This document shows, piece by piece, positions 31,930 to 41,121 of a DNA stretch of 45,171 bases (positions are counted from its first letter, which is position 1; every line of letters starts with the position of its first letter). Location of the stretch: positions 59,892 to 105,062 of the forward strand of contig NW_008246195.1 of assembly GCF_000281045.1 (NCBI RefSeq), given 5' to 3'. The DNA is from Saprolegnia diclina VS20 (Eukaryota > Oomycota > Saprolegniomycetes > Saprolegniales > Saprolegniaceae). The notes beneath the pieces are model-generated. The model searched no databases. It was given only the letters and a program-made list of their open reading frames with translations, and had not been told where the DNA came from. Position numbers and translations under genes: made by a program.

Positions 31930-32644
31930 TTGCTGAATTGAAATGGTCAAAAAGAACCGTCATTGGGGCGTGTAAGTAATGCACGCGACCATCATTCACA
32001 ATCCAGTTGCAGAGCAAAAGGATGACTCATCAGCGCAGACTCATCATCGTACAGAGATTGGGAAGGCCTGAAGAGTGAAAACATATACCTTTTCAGTGAC
32101 TCTTCCCTTGCTCTCGATCCTTGCTGTGGGTCGTCGTGACCTGCTCAATAAAACTCAAACCCGAGTCCACGCGCTATCGCTTTCGCTTTCGCGTTGCTTG
32201 TGGACGCTGAAGGTCGGCGTCGACTGCGAGCGCCCCACCGACGCCGTTAATATATGCGGTTTTTGCATAGGTTTTTACTGAGATGCTCGGATACCAGCTC
32301 GGCGACGCTCAACTGCAGCCAGTGTTATCTTCCCATGGACAGACAGTCGACGAGGACTGCGTCATTGGTGGCGCGTTGCAGTGTCGCCGGTGACGACTTG
32401 TGTCTAAAGCGCTAGACTAAAAGGTCGGCTAGCCCAGAGGTTCCGCAAACAGGCACGTGGAACCGCCGACCATCACAATCGACTCGTCTTTGCCAATTCA
32501 AAGCAGTAGCAGCAAGACTGTGTTTGTTGGAACAGCAACCGAGCGTTTTGTCATCCATGTCGTACGAGAAGATTGCGATGTTTGGGGTAGCCATCGAACA
32601 CCAAGCCTTGTATCTGCACGATCTTGTACTCGGTTTCTCTCCTC
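31930..32644. other. Intergenic, no gene seen
   Basis: About 715 bp between tandem F-box/XPA genes. AT-richer than the genes; no supported coding sequence. Confidence 0.5.
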
Positions 32645-33238
32645 TTACATTGCTGAATACGATTGCATTCTGGCCGCGACGTCGAGGACAGCTTGGAGGT
32701 TGTACATTTTCTTCCTGTAGAGCTCGCCCATTTCATAGTCCCCGGTCGTCACGAACCGGTACCGTAGCTCGCGCAGCTCGACGTATGTAAACTTGTACTC
32801 GGCGACGGCGTCCATGTGGCTCATCTCCTTGAACATCGGAAGCTCAAAACACGAGGAGCAGAGCTTCTTGCCGCGGTGCTCCGTGTGGACCTTGATCGCT
32901 CTGCACCCATCGGCCATAAAGCGGTCGCAGTGGGCACAACTCTTCTTGTGTGAGAGCGTTGCGACCATCTGGCGCGTCTGCGTGCGCGGCTTGAGCAGCG
33001 ATGGCTTGACATGGCACTGGTCCAGTAGCATGGTGCGCCACACGACGTCGTCCATGGCCTCGTGCACCGTCCGGCTCGTACTCGAGAGCCGTAGCGCCTC
33101 GATGGGCTCGAGGAACGCAGCGAGGTGGGAAAAACCATTTGGTCCCAGCGCTTCGATGGTCGTCCTGGCTACCACTTTGGCGCGCTTTTCTCGTTGGCTC
33201 GATCGCACAGAGGCGCTGCGCTTCATGCGGCCGACCAT
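32645..33238 (-). CDS. F-box protein with XPA-like zinc and C-terminal module, copy 2
   Basis: Single exon of 197 residues with the same architecture as the gene at 31342: basic start (VGRMKRSASVRSSQREKRAKV), F-box (IEALGPNGFSHLAAFLEPIEALRLSSTSRTV...WRTMLL), linker SLLKPRTQTRQMV, zinc Cys in SCAHC and LCSSC with identical spacing, the XPA-like MFKEMSHMDAVAEYKFTYVELREL, and the end MYNLQAVLDVAARM. The block PSLLKPRTQTR and HRGKKLC are the best conserved parts among the three copies. In-frame upstream Met codons exist, but the paralogue alignment sets the start at 33238. Confidence 0.85.
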   Translation of the reverse strand: MVGRMKRSASVRSSQREKRAKVVARTTIEALGPNGFSHLAAFLEPIEALRLSSTSRTVHEAMDDVVWRTMLLDQCHVKPSLLKPRTQTRQMVATLSHKKSCAHCDRFMADGCRAIKVHTEHRGKKLCSSCFELPMFKEMSHMDAVAEYKFTYVELRELRYRFVTTGDYEMGELYRKKMYNLQAVLDVAARMQSYSAM

Positions 33239-33745
33239 TGCGATCGGAAAATAAGAAAAAGGTCGCCTGGTGCATTCGGGGACCATCAACAGCCGGGACG
33301 ACCGTCACTCACGATCGGATCTTGTGTCGCTTGACAACCCAAAGCCATTCAAGCAAACCTTTGGACCGGAGCTCGAGATCGACATGCGACCAATTGAATC
33401 ATTGATATTGAATCCATGGGATACCGGTGGGATAGGTTTGGATAGAATTGGATAGAATTGGATAGAATTGGATAGAATTGGGTCATCACATGTGCAGACA
33501 ATGCCATTGTCGGGACAGATCGGGACACCAAACAAAAGAGTGATCTCGCCGGTGCGTCGGTTTCCGTGTGATTCCGCTACCTAGAGTATGGTTTGTCTCA
33601 TGCAAATAGCTCGTAGCGAGATGATGTCGCCTGTCTTTCAAGATCGCATGGCGATCACTCCTCGTAATCGCACATGAAGCACTCATGTTGTCTCCCTTAC
33701 ACGCAACATGCAGACGACTGGGAACATGGAAATGAGCGTCGTCGG
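33239..33745. other. Intergenic with a 10-bp microsatellite
   Basis: About 507 bp between two F-box/XPA genes. Apart from the decamer repeat at 33431-33480 nothing stands out. Confidence 0.5.
33431..33480 (+). repeat. Tandem decamer GATAGAATTG
   Basis: Four perfect copies of GATAGAATTG at 33441-33480, preceded by one degenerate copy GATAGGTTTG. Confidence 0.95.
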
Positions 33746-34333
33746 CTACGGGCGCACTCGCGCGACGAGGTCCAGGACGGCCTGATGGTTGTACATCTTG
33801 GTCTTGAAGCCCTCGCCCCGAGAAATGTCAAAGGTCGTCGCGACGAGTCGGCAGGGCAGCTCGCGCAGCTCCTTGTGCTTGAGCTTGTACTTGCGCATTA
33901 CCTCCATGTGTCCGATCTCGGTGAACATCGGGAGTTGCACGCAGCGGTCGCAGAGCTTCTTGCCGCGATGCACCGTGTAGACCTTGATCGTGTGGCACCC
34001 TTCGGGCTCAAAGCGGTCGCAGAGGACGCAGCTCTTCTTCTGTGCGAGGTTGACGACCATCTTGCGCATCTGCGTGCGGGGCTTCAGCAGCGACGGCTTG
34101 ACCTCGCACGTGCCCAAGAGCATGGGCCGCCACACGCTGTCGTCCATCGCGTCGTGCATGAGCATGCTCGTCATCGAGAGCCGCAGGGCTTCCTTGGGCT
34201 CCATGTAGGTCGTCAGCTGGAGGAGCACGTCTCGACCCAGCGTCTCCATCGGCGCGATCGTCGCCTTGGCGCGCTTGGCCGGCGGCGCCGCGCCCCCGCG
34301 CTTCGTCTTGGCTCGCTTCGTTGGGCCGCTCAT
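33746..34333 (-). CDS. F-box protein with XPA-like zinc and C-terminal module, copy 3
   Basis: Single exon of 195 residues. Basic start (SGPTKRAKTKRGGAAPPAKRAKATI), F-box (METLGRDVLLQLTTYMEPKEALRLSMTSML...WRPMLL), SLLKPRTQMRKMVVNLAQKKSC, zinc Cys in SCVLC and LCDRC, XPA-like MFTEIGHMEVMRKYKLKHKELREL and the end MYNHQAVLDLVARVRP. It is the most diverged copy after the zinc module: AxAEY is replaced by VMRKY, so the XPA-type EY pair is lost. The middle copy (32645) keeps both. Tandem minus-strand arrangement with the other two points to local duplication. Confidence 0.85.
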   Translation of the reverse strand: MSGPTKRAKTKRGGAAPPAKRAKATIAPMETLGRDVLLQLTTYMEPKEALRLSMTSMLMHDAMDDSVWRPMLLGTCEVKPSLLKPRTQMRKMVVNLAQKKSCVLCDRFEPEGCHTIKVYTVHRGKKLCDRCVQLPMFTEIGHMEVMRKYKLKHKELRELPCRLVATTFDISRGEGFKTKMYNHQAVLDLVARVRP

Positions 34334-34510
34334 TGCAATCGAGAAATGGGGCAAACCACCGTCGTCCAAGGGGGACATTGGGACAAATGACCAGCACTCC
34401 GATTTGGGCGCCTAAGGCACCAGGTGCCCTTGGAATGGCGTCACCCAAATCCAGCCAAAAAACTCGTTTCCTTACCTGCTTAAATTACACGACCATATAC
34501 ATCCACGCTA

Positions 34511-35899
34511 CTACAAACAGTCATAGTGGCCGCCGCCGTCGCCGTGGACGCCATGGACGCTGCGGTCGGGGTCCCCCAAGTGGCAAGCGACGACGTCGTC
34601 GAGGCAGCACAATTCGACCTTGCTCGCTAGCGCCTGGCCGTCGCACTCCAACTTGCTACCGCGGACGCACACGAACCGAAGCGACGGCGAGAGGGGCCAG
34701 TCGCAGACGTCGGCCGCCGACCAATAGACGTTGCGCAGCGCGAGGCGGTGCAGGGCCGTGCACTGCAGCAGCACAGGCGCAAGCCAGCCGGGGAGGTAGT
34801 GCGGCGTCGAGCCAAAGCACGTGAGCGAGAGCGTTTCCAGCGTTGGCGCGATCGCTACCAACGCCGCAGCCAGCGCGGCTTTGGACCGCGCGCCCATGCT
34901 GATGTACGTGAGCTCGATGCTTCGCACTCGCGGGAGGGTACCAAGGCCGTACAGCACCTTGGCCATCGTCTTGTCGTACGTCGGCCCCAATTGCCGCGTC
35001 CGGTTCACGAGCGCTACGTGTGTGAGGTGGCTGCCGCGAATAGCCTGCACAAAGTCGTCGCCCGTTCGAATGCGCGAGATGTTGAGGCTGAGGCGCCGGA
35101 GCGTGCGAGGCAGCGGCGCCTGGAAAAGCGCGGTCGCGACATCGTCCATAAAGGCCAAGCTGAGCTCCCGCAGAGTGCTGCACGCGCGCAACGCCGACAC
35201 GAGCTTCGACACCATCTCGGCGTCCGGGACGTGCAGCGCGGTGAGCCGCAACGCACGCGGCCGCACACTATTTCGCAACCACGTTCCTAGCCACGTGTAG
35301 AGCGCTTCGCTAAAGTGATCGTCCGTGTCGTTGGCGACGTCCAGCTCCACGATGCGCGAAGTGGCGACGGCGGCCAGCAAGCAAGTGAGCCCGTCGGCGT
35401 TGGTCACGTCGGCTTCGTGGCGCAGCTGGAGGTGCTGTAGCGCGGGCGCGGCTCTGAGCCACGACGCAACGCTCTCGAACTGGTCGATCGTGTCGAACGA
35501 CTGCAGCGTGAGTGCGCAGGCGAGAAGGCGGTGGCCGTGCCAGGACGCAGCGCTCTGCATCGAGGCCGGCGCTGAAACGGCGAATGGCAGCGTCGGGTAC
35601 GTGCACAGCCATGGCAGCAGCGGCGACCGCCACGTATCAATGTCGAGCACGCCAATCTCGGGAAGTGACGCGTAGGCTAAGGCCGTGAGGTTGGCGCGTG
35701 CGAGCGACGAGGCCTGCATGCGCGGCCAGAGCTGGCTGGGCGGGAGGTGACGCGCGAGGGCGAGGTAGCTTTGGAGGCCGCTGGAAAGTCCGTCGACAGG
35801 TAGGAGCTGGAGGAAGGCGTGCGCAGCGTACGGGCACGGGACGAAGCCAATGATGGCCTCAACGAGGTCCGGCAGCGCGAGGACGACCGCCAGCGACAT
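34511..35899 (-). CDS. F-box-like/leucine-rich-repeat-type protein, copy 2
   Basis: Single exon of 462 residues. The start at 35899 (MSLAVVLALPDLVEAIIGFVPCPYAAHAFLQLLPVDGLSSGLQSYLALA) aligns with the starts of the paralogues. Leu-rich units follow: LQHLQLRHEA, IVELDVANDT, LRALRLTALHV-like, LRELSLAFMDD, LRRLSLNISR, VRSIELTYIS, LETLSLTCFG and LHRLALRNVYW. The end is SLRFVCVRGSKL, a CC pair and a Gly/His-rich acidic tail. The frame stays open to 36040 upstream, but that extension is AT-rich and not shared. Closest relative by motif is the 36711 gene (both have PLPRTLR and ALHRxALRN). Confidence 0.82.
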   Translation of the reverse strand: MSLAVVLALPDLVEAIIGFVPCPYAAHAFLQLLPVDGLSSGLQSYLALARHLPPSQLWPRMQASSLARANLTALAYASLPEIGVLDIDTWRSPLLPWLCTYPTLPFAVSAPASMQSAASWHGHRLLACALTLQSFDTIDQFESVASWLRAAPALQHLQLRHEADVTNADGLTCLLAAVATSRIVELDVANDTDDHFSEALYTWLGTWLRNSVRPRALRLTALHVPDAEMVSKLVSALRACSTLRELSLAFMDDVATALFQAPLPRTLRRLSLNISRIRTGDDFVQAIRGSHLTHVALVNRTRQLGPTYDKTMAKVLYGLGTLPRVRSIELTYISMGARSKAALAAALVAIAPTLETLSLTCFGSTPHYLPGWLAPVLLQCTALHRLALRNVYWSAADVCDWPLSPSLRFVCVRGSKLECDGQALASKVELCCLDDVVACHLGDPDRSVHGVHGDGGGHYDCL

Positions 35900-36710
35900 C
35901 GCTCGGTTTTGCTGAATCTGGGGGTTTTGGCCAATGGCGTGCTCCGAGACCTGCGATTGGTGAATACTCGAATCATGGTGTACTTGATGTTTGTATGGTC
36001 CCGTATCTTGCGTTTGATTAGCGTCGCGCCAAAGACACACTTGGCCACGCCACGTCTGTGCCCCGAGCTGCTCCTTCGGATCGGGCGTCGCAGACGTGCT
36101 CAGTCAATTCAAATAGCGTTGTTCGCAGATCACTCCTGACGCCACTGCCATTATTGTCGAGCGCTAAGGTAGCTGAGTAGACTCGTAGCTGTCAAGCGAG
36201 CGATACTCTATTGTGAGCGGCATTAACACTCCACTCCAAGCTTCACTCACACATATAACAATAAGAGTTTTCGTCGATGGGTGGGTATGTGCCAAAACAG
36301 AGTCCCAAAAGCAAGTTTTTGCTGCGGGTATGCGCGGCTCTGAAAACCGGTTAACCGAACCGGCTACTAGCTGGTTTACGTTGCTGGCTGCAGAATACGT
36401 CGTTGGTTATGTTGAATGCAATCGGTTTTGTATACTAATCGGTTAGATGTCATTTTCGGTTGAACAAATCGGAAACAGGTTGACAGAGCATAATCGGTAG
36501 CAAAATGTCGTCGGTTTACAAAAGCCAGTCAGCTTCGCGAATATAGTCGGTTTTATCATGCGTAGTTGATTATCTTAAGTAACTGGCTAGCCAAGCCGGC
36601 TCTGTCGAGCTGTCGCGGCGCCAGGGACCAACTCGATGCAAGTGAACTCGATGTATGCCAGACAAGATGTCTGTTTGAATTGTTACAAAACTATAGGAAT
36701 CAACTAGAAC
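35900..36710. other. Intergenic with a cluster of CGGTT motifs
   Basis: About 810 bp. The part at 36345-36555 contains around ten CGGTT or AACCG pentamers, mostly as ATCGGTT or GTCGGTT, in about 210 bp, including the overlapping ACCGGTTAACCGAACCGGC at 36347. The rest shows no supported coding sequence. Confidence 0.55.
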
Positions 36711-38072
36711 TTAGAGAGTGTCGTCCACCGACCCGTCCCAGGGCTGCAGGTCGTCGTCCGCAAAAATACACCTGCCTTTCTCGCCCTTGGCGCAGCAGAC
36801 GCGAATGCTGCCGTCGGGACCCGGGCCGTCGCTGCCGCGAAGACACAAGTAGCGCAACGAGGCCCAGCGCTGCCACATGGCCGGGCACGTCACCGAGACG
36901 TTCCGCAGGGCGACGCGGTGCAGTCGGCGGCAGCGCGGCGCCACGTCGACGAGGAGCCGCTCAAGAGTGCTTCGGCCGCCGCCCCACGCAATGCTCTTGA
37001 GTTGCAGCGCCTCGAGCTCGCGAATCTGCGGCAGCACGGTCGTCAGCGCTGCGGCCGAGTCGGGCCCGAGGCTCAAGAACGTCAAGCTTACGTGCGAGAG
37101 GTGCGGCAACGTCGGCAGCACGCGCAGCACCTGCGCCATCTTCGTGTCGTGCTCGGGTGACATCGGGTGCTTGCGGTCGAGCGTAAAGTGCGTCAGTTGC
37201 GCATGCGCCAGCGCTGCGATGAGCTGGTCCGTGTACGCGGCGTGGCGTAAGAGCGAGCTAGAGTGGAGCACGAGGTGGCGCAATGTACGTGGCAGCGGCT
37301 CCTCCCAGAACGTCGTTGCAAAGCCGAGCATACTATGGAGCTCGAGCGCTCGGAGCGAAACGCACTTGCGTAGCGCCGTCGAGAGCGCGGTCTCGGTCGC
37401 CCGCTGGGGAAACCCGAGGCTTGTGAGCCGCACGCGCACCAGCTGCGGCGTCGCCAGAAGCGACTGCAGCGCCGTGACAAACGCCGCCGTGTACCGCGCG
37501 TCGCCGCCGTCGTTGTGTAGGGCAAGCTCCTCAAGGGAGCGGGACCCACAGAGCGCGTCGACAAAGGCGCGGCAGCCGTCGCGGGCAAAGTTGACCGATG
37601 AGATGCGCAGCGAGAGCGAGCGCAGCTGCGGGGCCGTCTCGAGCCACGTGGCGACGCGCAGCATGTCAACTTCCGAGTCGGCGCTCGTGAGCGCGAGCGC
37701 GCAGGCGACGAGGCGATGGCCGCTCCACGACGCCGCGGTCGTGATTGTCGTGTACGCATCCGCCATGATGGGTGTCGTGGCCGGCAGCTTGGCGACGTCG
37801 GCGGCCGACGAAGCCCGAGCGATCGACGTCAGCTGGAGCAAGCGCGCTTGCAAGCCCGGCGCCGCGAGCAGCACGTGTGCGTGGACGTGTGGCCACAGAT
37901 GCGTCGGCGGCGTCGTTGCTTGCAGTGCAAGGTACGTCTGGAACGGCGCTGAGAGCGTAGTCGAAGGTACCATATGCAGGAGCGCCGATAGCGAAAACGG
38001 GCATCGGACGAACTCGGCGATCTTGAGCACGAGCTCGGGCGCCTCCAAGACGACGGCCAGATGTTGGGCCAT
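36711..38072 (-). CDS. F-box-like/leucine-rich-repeat-type protein, copy 3
   Basis: Single exon of 453 residues from the ATG at 38072 (MAQHLAVVLEAPELVLKIAEFVRCPFSLSALLHMVPSTTLS). It has the family's Leu-rich chain (LRSLSLRISS, LEELALHNDG, LRALELHSML, LRHLVLHSSS, LTHFTLDRKH, LSHVSLTFLS, LEALQLKSIA, LHRVALRNVSV). The end is SLRYLCLRGSD, CC and an acidic tail. The frame stays open upstream to 38240 with a hydrophobic stretch (MWLAAVVTFVACCCLQALF). If that start were used the protein would carry a signal peptide, but paralogue alignment favours 38072. Confidence 0.82.
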   Translation of the reverse strand: MAQHLAVVLEAPELVLKIAEFVRCPFSLSALLHMVPSTTLSAPFQTYLALQATTPPTHLWPHVHAHVLLAAPGLQARLLQLTSIARASSAADVAKLPATTPIMADAYTTITTAASWSGHRLVACALALTSADSEVDMLRVATWLETAPQLRSLSLRISSVNFARDGCRAFVDALCGSRSLEELALHNDGGDARYTAAFVTALQSLLATPQLVRVRLTSLGFPQRATETALSTALRKCVSLRALELHSMLGFATTFWEEPLPRTLRHLVLHSSSLLRHAAYTDQLIAALAHAQLTHFTLDRKHPMSPEHDTKMAQVLRVLPTLPHLSHVSLTFLSLGPDSAAALTTVLPQIRELEALQLKSIAWGGGRSTLERLLVDVAPRCRRLHRVALRNVSVTCPAMWQRWASLRYLCLRGSDGPGPDGSIRVCCAKGEKGRCIFADDDLQPWDGSVDDTL

Positions 38073-38795
38073 GCGTCGTGGAGTCGTGACGACTCGCAGC
38101 TTCCGGTGCGTCACGAGGGCCGGCGATATTGGCCCAGAGACGCCATGAGCTACTGGTACCGGTCGGACGCGCTGGCTGGACGAGAAGAGCGCTTGAAGGC
38201 AGCAGCAAGCGACAAACGTCACGACGGCTGCCAGCCACATGGGCCCCTGCAGGCAGATCGCAATGCCAGTACATGCAGTCAGCGAAGCGGCGCCTTTGAT
38301 TGGCTAAAATTCGGGGTCCGAAACGAACCTGGGTGCCACGATCCTGGATCAAATATCATCTTCTGGAGGTGCAGACCAGTAAAATGCATTTTGAGGGTCC
38401 AAAGCCAAAGCCTCGTTCGCAGGACAACAAAGTGTGGACTTCTAGTAGGTGGATAGATGGATAGATCGATGGATAGTCACTCGAAAAGAACGAGTAGGCT
38501 CCTGGGCAGGGGCGTGTACTAGCGCATTTCCATACTAGAATGCAAGCAGTTGGCGTTGTGAAATCCCAACGTTAACGTTATTCTGCATGTGATAGCGCCC
38601 GCGGTGCAGACACAAACAACAGCGAGGGGAGAGCCGTCTCCCGTGAAGCAGGCAGTTGTATTGGGCTTACACCACAGAGGCAAAAGATGAAGTGAGCTAC
38701 AAGCTACAGGAGCTATCCCCATGTCTACCGGATGTGACTATCTATAGAGGATCACTACCGGAATGGAAGGATAGAAGGATATACTAATCCTACGA
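38073..38795. other. Intergenic, with GGATA/GATA-rich stretches
   Basis: About 720 bp with imperfect GGATAGAT repeats at 38449-38475 and GGATAGAAGGATA at 38768-38780. No supported coding sequence. Confidence 0.5.
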
Positions 38796-39122
38796 CTAGT
38801 ATGCAATACAGAAGCCCTTACAACATGTATCTTCACACGGCATCTCCAGCTGATCGCAGCTTGCATTGGTTGGACATGGCTTAGCCTTTGATCCACACAC
38901 AACATGCATCCTGGCATCCAATACTGTCGTCGAGCTCTTGGTCAAGCCGACTGCATGCGGCGCGCCATCGCATTGTGCTACGTGCGAAGCGGGGGCTTGT
39001 CGCTCTTGCACCATTGCAAGCGCTGTTTCTACTGCGATGAGCGACGCGAAGGTGCGATTTACAGCTTTGACGACGTTGTGATGGGTTCCGATCTGGGCCT
39101 CGTATATGGACACAAACCACAT
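38796..39122 (-). CDS. Possible Cys-rich secreted protein or its remnant
   Basis: A 108-residue frame ends in a Cys-rich block, VVCGSKAKPCPTNAS followed by CDQLEMPCEDTCCKGFCIAY, with eight Cys in 33 residues. Further upstream, FASLIAVETALAMVQ looks like the core of an oomycete signal peptide but has no Met directly before it. Either a small first exon lies upstream, or the start has decayed. The Met at 39122 makes a poor signal peptide. I do not recognise a family. Confidence 0.35.
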   Translation of the reverse strand: MWFVSIYEAQIGTHHNVVKAVNRTFASLIAVETALAMVQERQAPASHVAQCDGAPHAVGLTKSSTTVLDARMHVVCGSKAKPCPTNASCDQLEMPCEDTCCKGFCIAY

Positions 39123-39500
39123 GTGGTGGACTCATCTGATTCAGCCACGAAATCTCATTTCTAGAAACTTATTCCTAGAAATAAGATCAACATGAACGTA
39201 CGAAAAGTGAACATGGATATAAGCCACTGATGGTCACCTCAGCTGCGGCAGATAGGACAAGAGGCAATGCTCCCCCTCGTATTTCAAACCAGTACAATTG
39301 TAGTACATGATCTGGTGTCATGTCAAGATTGAGTAGAAATGTCGAGAAGGGGGCCATTTCTACCCCTTTCGTTCGTTCGAGAGTCTGATTTGGATCTGTT
39401 CTCAGATGCAGGAGGATCGTCGATCGTACCAGAAAGAGACGTGGTCATCTGAGCGCAAAAGCGTTCACGTTGATCTCTCACAACTCAATTTCCTTCCAAC

Positions 39501-39689
39501 ATGCAAGCCTCCCGCTTCCTCCTCGCGATTGCCGCCGTCCTCGCCGTCACGGTTGCCGGTGCCAACACCAACGAAGAGAAGGCCGCCCTTCGGGGCGCGT
39601 CGCCTGACGCCGTCGAGCCCGAAAGACTTTGCGGCGACTGCATCCGCCACTGGCGCCCGTGCTGCGCCAACCACCAGTGGTCGACCTAA
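39501..39689 (+). CDS. Small secreted Cys-rich protein
   Basis: Single exon of 62 residues. A clear signal peptide (MQASRFLLAIAAVLAVTVAGA, cleavage near residue 21) is followed by a short charged stretch with ALRG and EPER, then a compact Cys core LCGDCIRHWRPCCANHQWST (C-x2-C-x7-CC). The upstream sequence CTCTCACAACTCAATTTCC, with the ATG 8 nt later, is pyrimidine-rich and promoter-like. Small secreted Cys-rich proteins are abundant in oomycete secretomes, some as effectors or elicitors; no specific role can be assigned. It is not a classic RxLR protein. Confidence 0.7.
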   Translation: MQASRFLLAIAAVLAVTVAGANTNEEKAALRGASPDAVEPERLCGDCIRHWRPCCANHQWST

Positions 39690-40121
39690 TTCTTGAGTAA
39701 TCGAGATGGAGCATCCAAAACACATGTTTACGGTCTACAGATAACCGACTCGGGTATTTCGATTGGCCGTTGCAGAGCCGCAGGTGTAGATACTTTGATG
39801 CCACCATGGCGCATGACGCCGGCTCCACCAATCAAAAAAGCCTCGCCTACTTGTCATCTCTATCTAGTCTTCTTCATGAAGGCTGTAGATTTGGTGTGTT
39901 TGTTCATACTTGTATTGGTGTGTCGCGGCTTTGGGCTCTAGCAACGTACTGCCAAGGACTCGGTCTCTCTACCTTTTTCATCAATGGGTCGAGACGACAC
40001 GTGTCTTTGTTGGCCGTCTTTGGAAGCGGCGCTGAAACGCTCGCAGGGTCAAGATGGCGTCCCAACGGCAATCGCGCGGGCCTACTCGGATAATCTGATT
40101 GGACTTTCAGTCGCGCACGCA
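39690..40121. other. Intergenic, no gene seen
   Basis: 432 bp between two plus-strand secreted-protein genes. An in-frame extension of the next gene to 39984 is not protein-like. Confidence 0.5.
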
Positions 40122-40811
40122 ATGCTGCACCGTCTCGGCCTTGTCTTGAGCGTTCTCCTCGTGTCTGTGGGCGCCTGCTCATGGGAGGCCACAGCGCGCC
40201 ACGTGACCAGCAACGTATCGCTCACGTGCCCCTTCGTGGCGCCTGGGATGCACTTGACGCCGACACGCCTCGGCGAGCCAATGGTATGGTCCGACGCAGG
40301 CGACGCATTCGAGGTGCTCTTGTTTGACGCTGCGGGCGTCTCAGTCGACGCTGTGACGCGCACGGGCGACCACACGGTGGTTTTGGCCTGCCAACGTCCC
40401 GCAAATTGTACCTTGTCGTGGGGACTACAGTGGGCGCCGCCGACGCGCGCGCTCGCGACGTGCCCGCTCCCCGGCGTCTACAAAGCCACCGGCTTCAGCC
40501 TCGAGCTCACGAGCGCCGGAACGTTCTCGCAAACCGTGTCGATTTCAACCACGACGTGCGCGACGACGGGCCAGTACACTGCGTCGGACCAGACGCTGAC
40601 GCTCACGGTCGCGACGGCGTCGTCCGGGTGCGGCGGCCTCATTACACCCGACATGAAAGTGTCGAGCCTCATCGCCTTCTCGGGCGACTGCCAGCAAGTC
40701 ACGATCCAAGTCGCAGGCTCCATCACGTCCCTCCAGCGGTCGTCCAGTGCATCGCGCCTACTGCTAAGTCTTCTGGTCATGGCGATAACGTCGGCTCGTA
40801 TCTTTTACTAA
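40122..40811 (+). CDS. Secreted, probably GPI-anchored Cys-containing protein
   Basis: Single exon of 229 residues. The signal peptide is MLHRLGLVLSVLLVSVGA. The mature part is Thr/Ser-rich with about ten Cys and several N-glycosylation sequons (e.g. NVSL, NCTL). It appears to have two beta-rich halves: LTCPFVAPGMHL...VVLACQRPANCTL, then ATCPLPGVYKATGFSLEL...TTTCATTGQYTAS...SGCGGLI...SGDCQQVTI. The C-terminus has a Ser-rich small-residue site followed by a hydrophobic tail (SASRLLLSLLVMAITSARIFY), the pattern of a GPI-anchor signal. I recognise no enzyme motif, so a cell-surface or wall protein is likely. Confidence 0.8.
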   Translation: MLHRLGLVLSVLLVSVGACSWEATARHVTSNVSLTCPFVAPGMHLTPTRLGEPMVWSDAGDAFEVLLFDAAGVSVDAVTRTGDHTVVLACQRPANCTLSWGLQWAPPTRALATCPLPGVYKATGFSLELTSAGTFSQTVSISTTTCATTGQYTASDQTLTLTVATASSGCGGLITPDMKVSSLIAFSGDCQQVTIQVAGSITSLQRSSSASRLLLSLLVMAITSARIFY

Positions 40812-41121
40812 ATAATGCGCGTTGCAATAGTTGTTATACACGTGAGCAAGGGTATATGAGCTGATGTACCCTTGACCAGAGATAACGTCGGCGGATCTGT
40901 TGCCAGACACACTACTGCGCGCGCGACGCTGGAAAAGCGTTCTGGACGTTTCGCTCCTCGGACGTAAATCTCGTGCCACGCGAGCAGCAGAGGACGCTCG
41001 CAACATGACAGACATCGCCACGACAAGCTGCGCCGACGCCTGCTACCCCGACAAGCGCATGCGACTAGAATCAAAAGAGACAAACCGACTCTGGATTTTC
41101 AAAAAGCAACTAACTAACAAC
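40812..41121. other. Intergenic between convergent genes
   Basis: 310 bp between the 3' ends of the GPI-type protein gene and the aquaporin gene; no gene seen. Confidence 0.5.

Noticed and set aside
35900-36040. N-terminal extension of the 34511 gene
   Set aside because: The extension is AT-rich, Gln/His-rich and not shared by the two paralogues.
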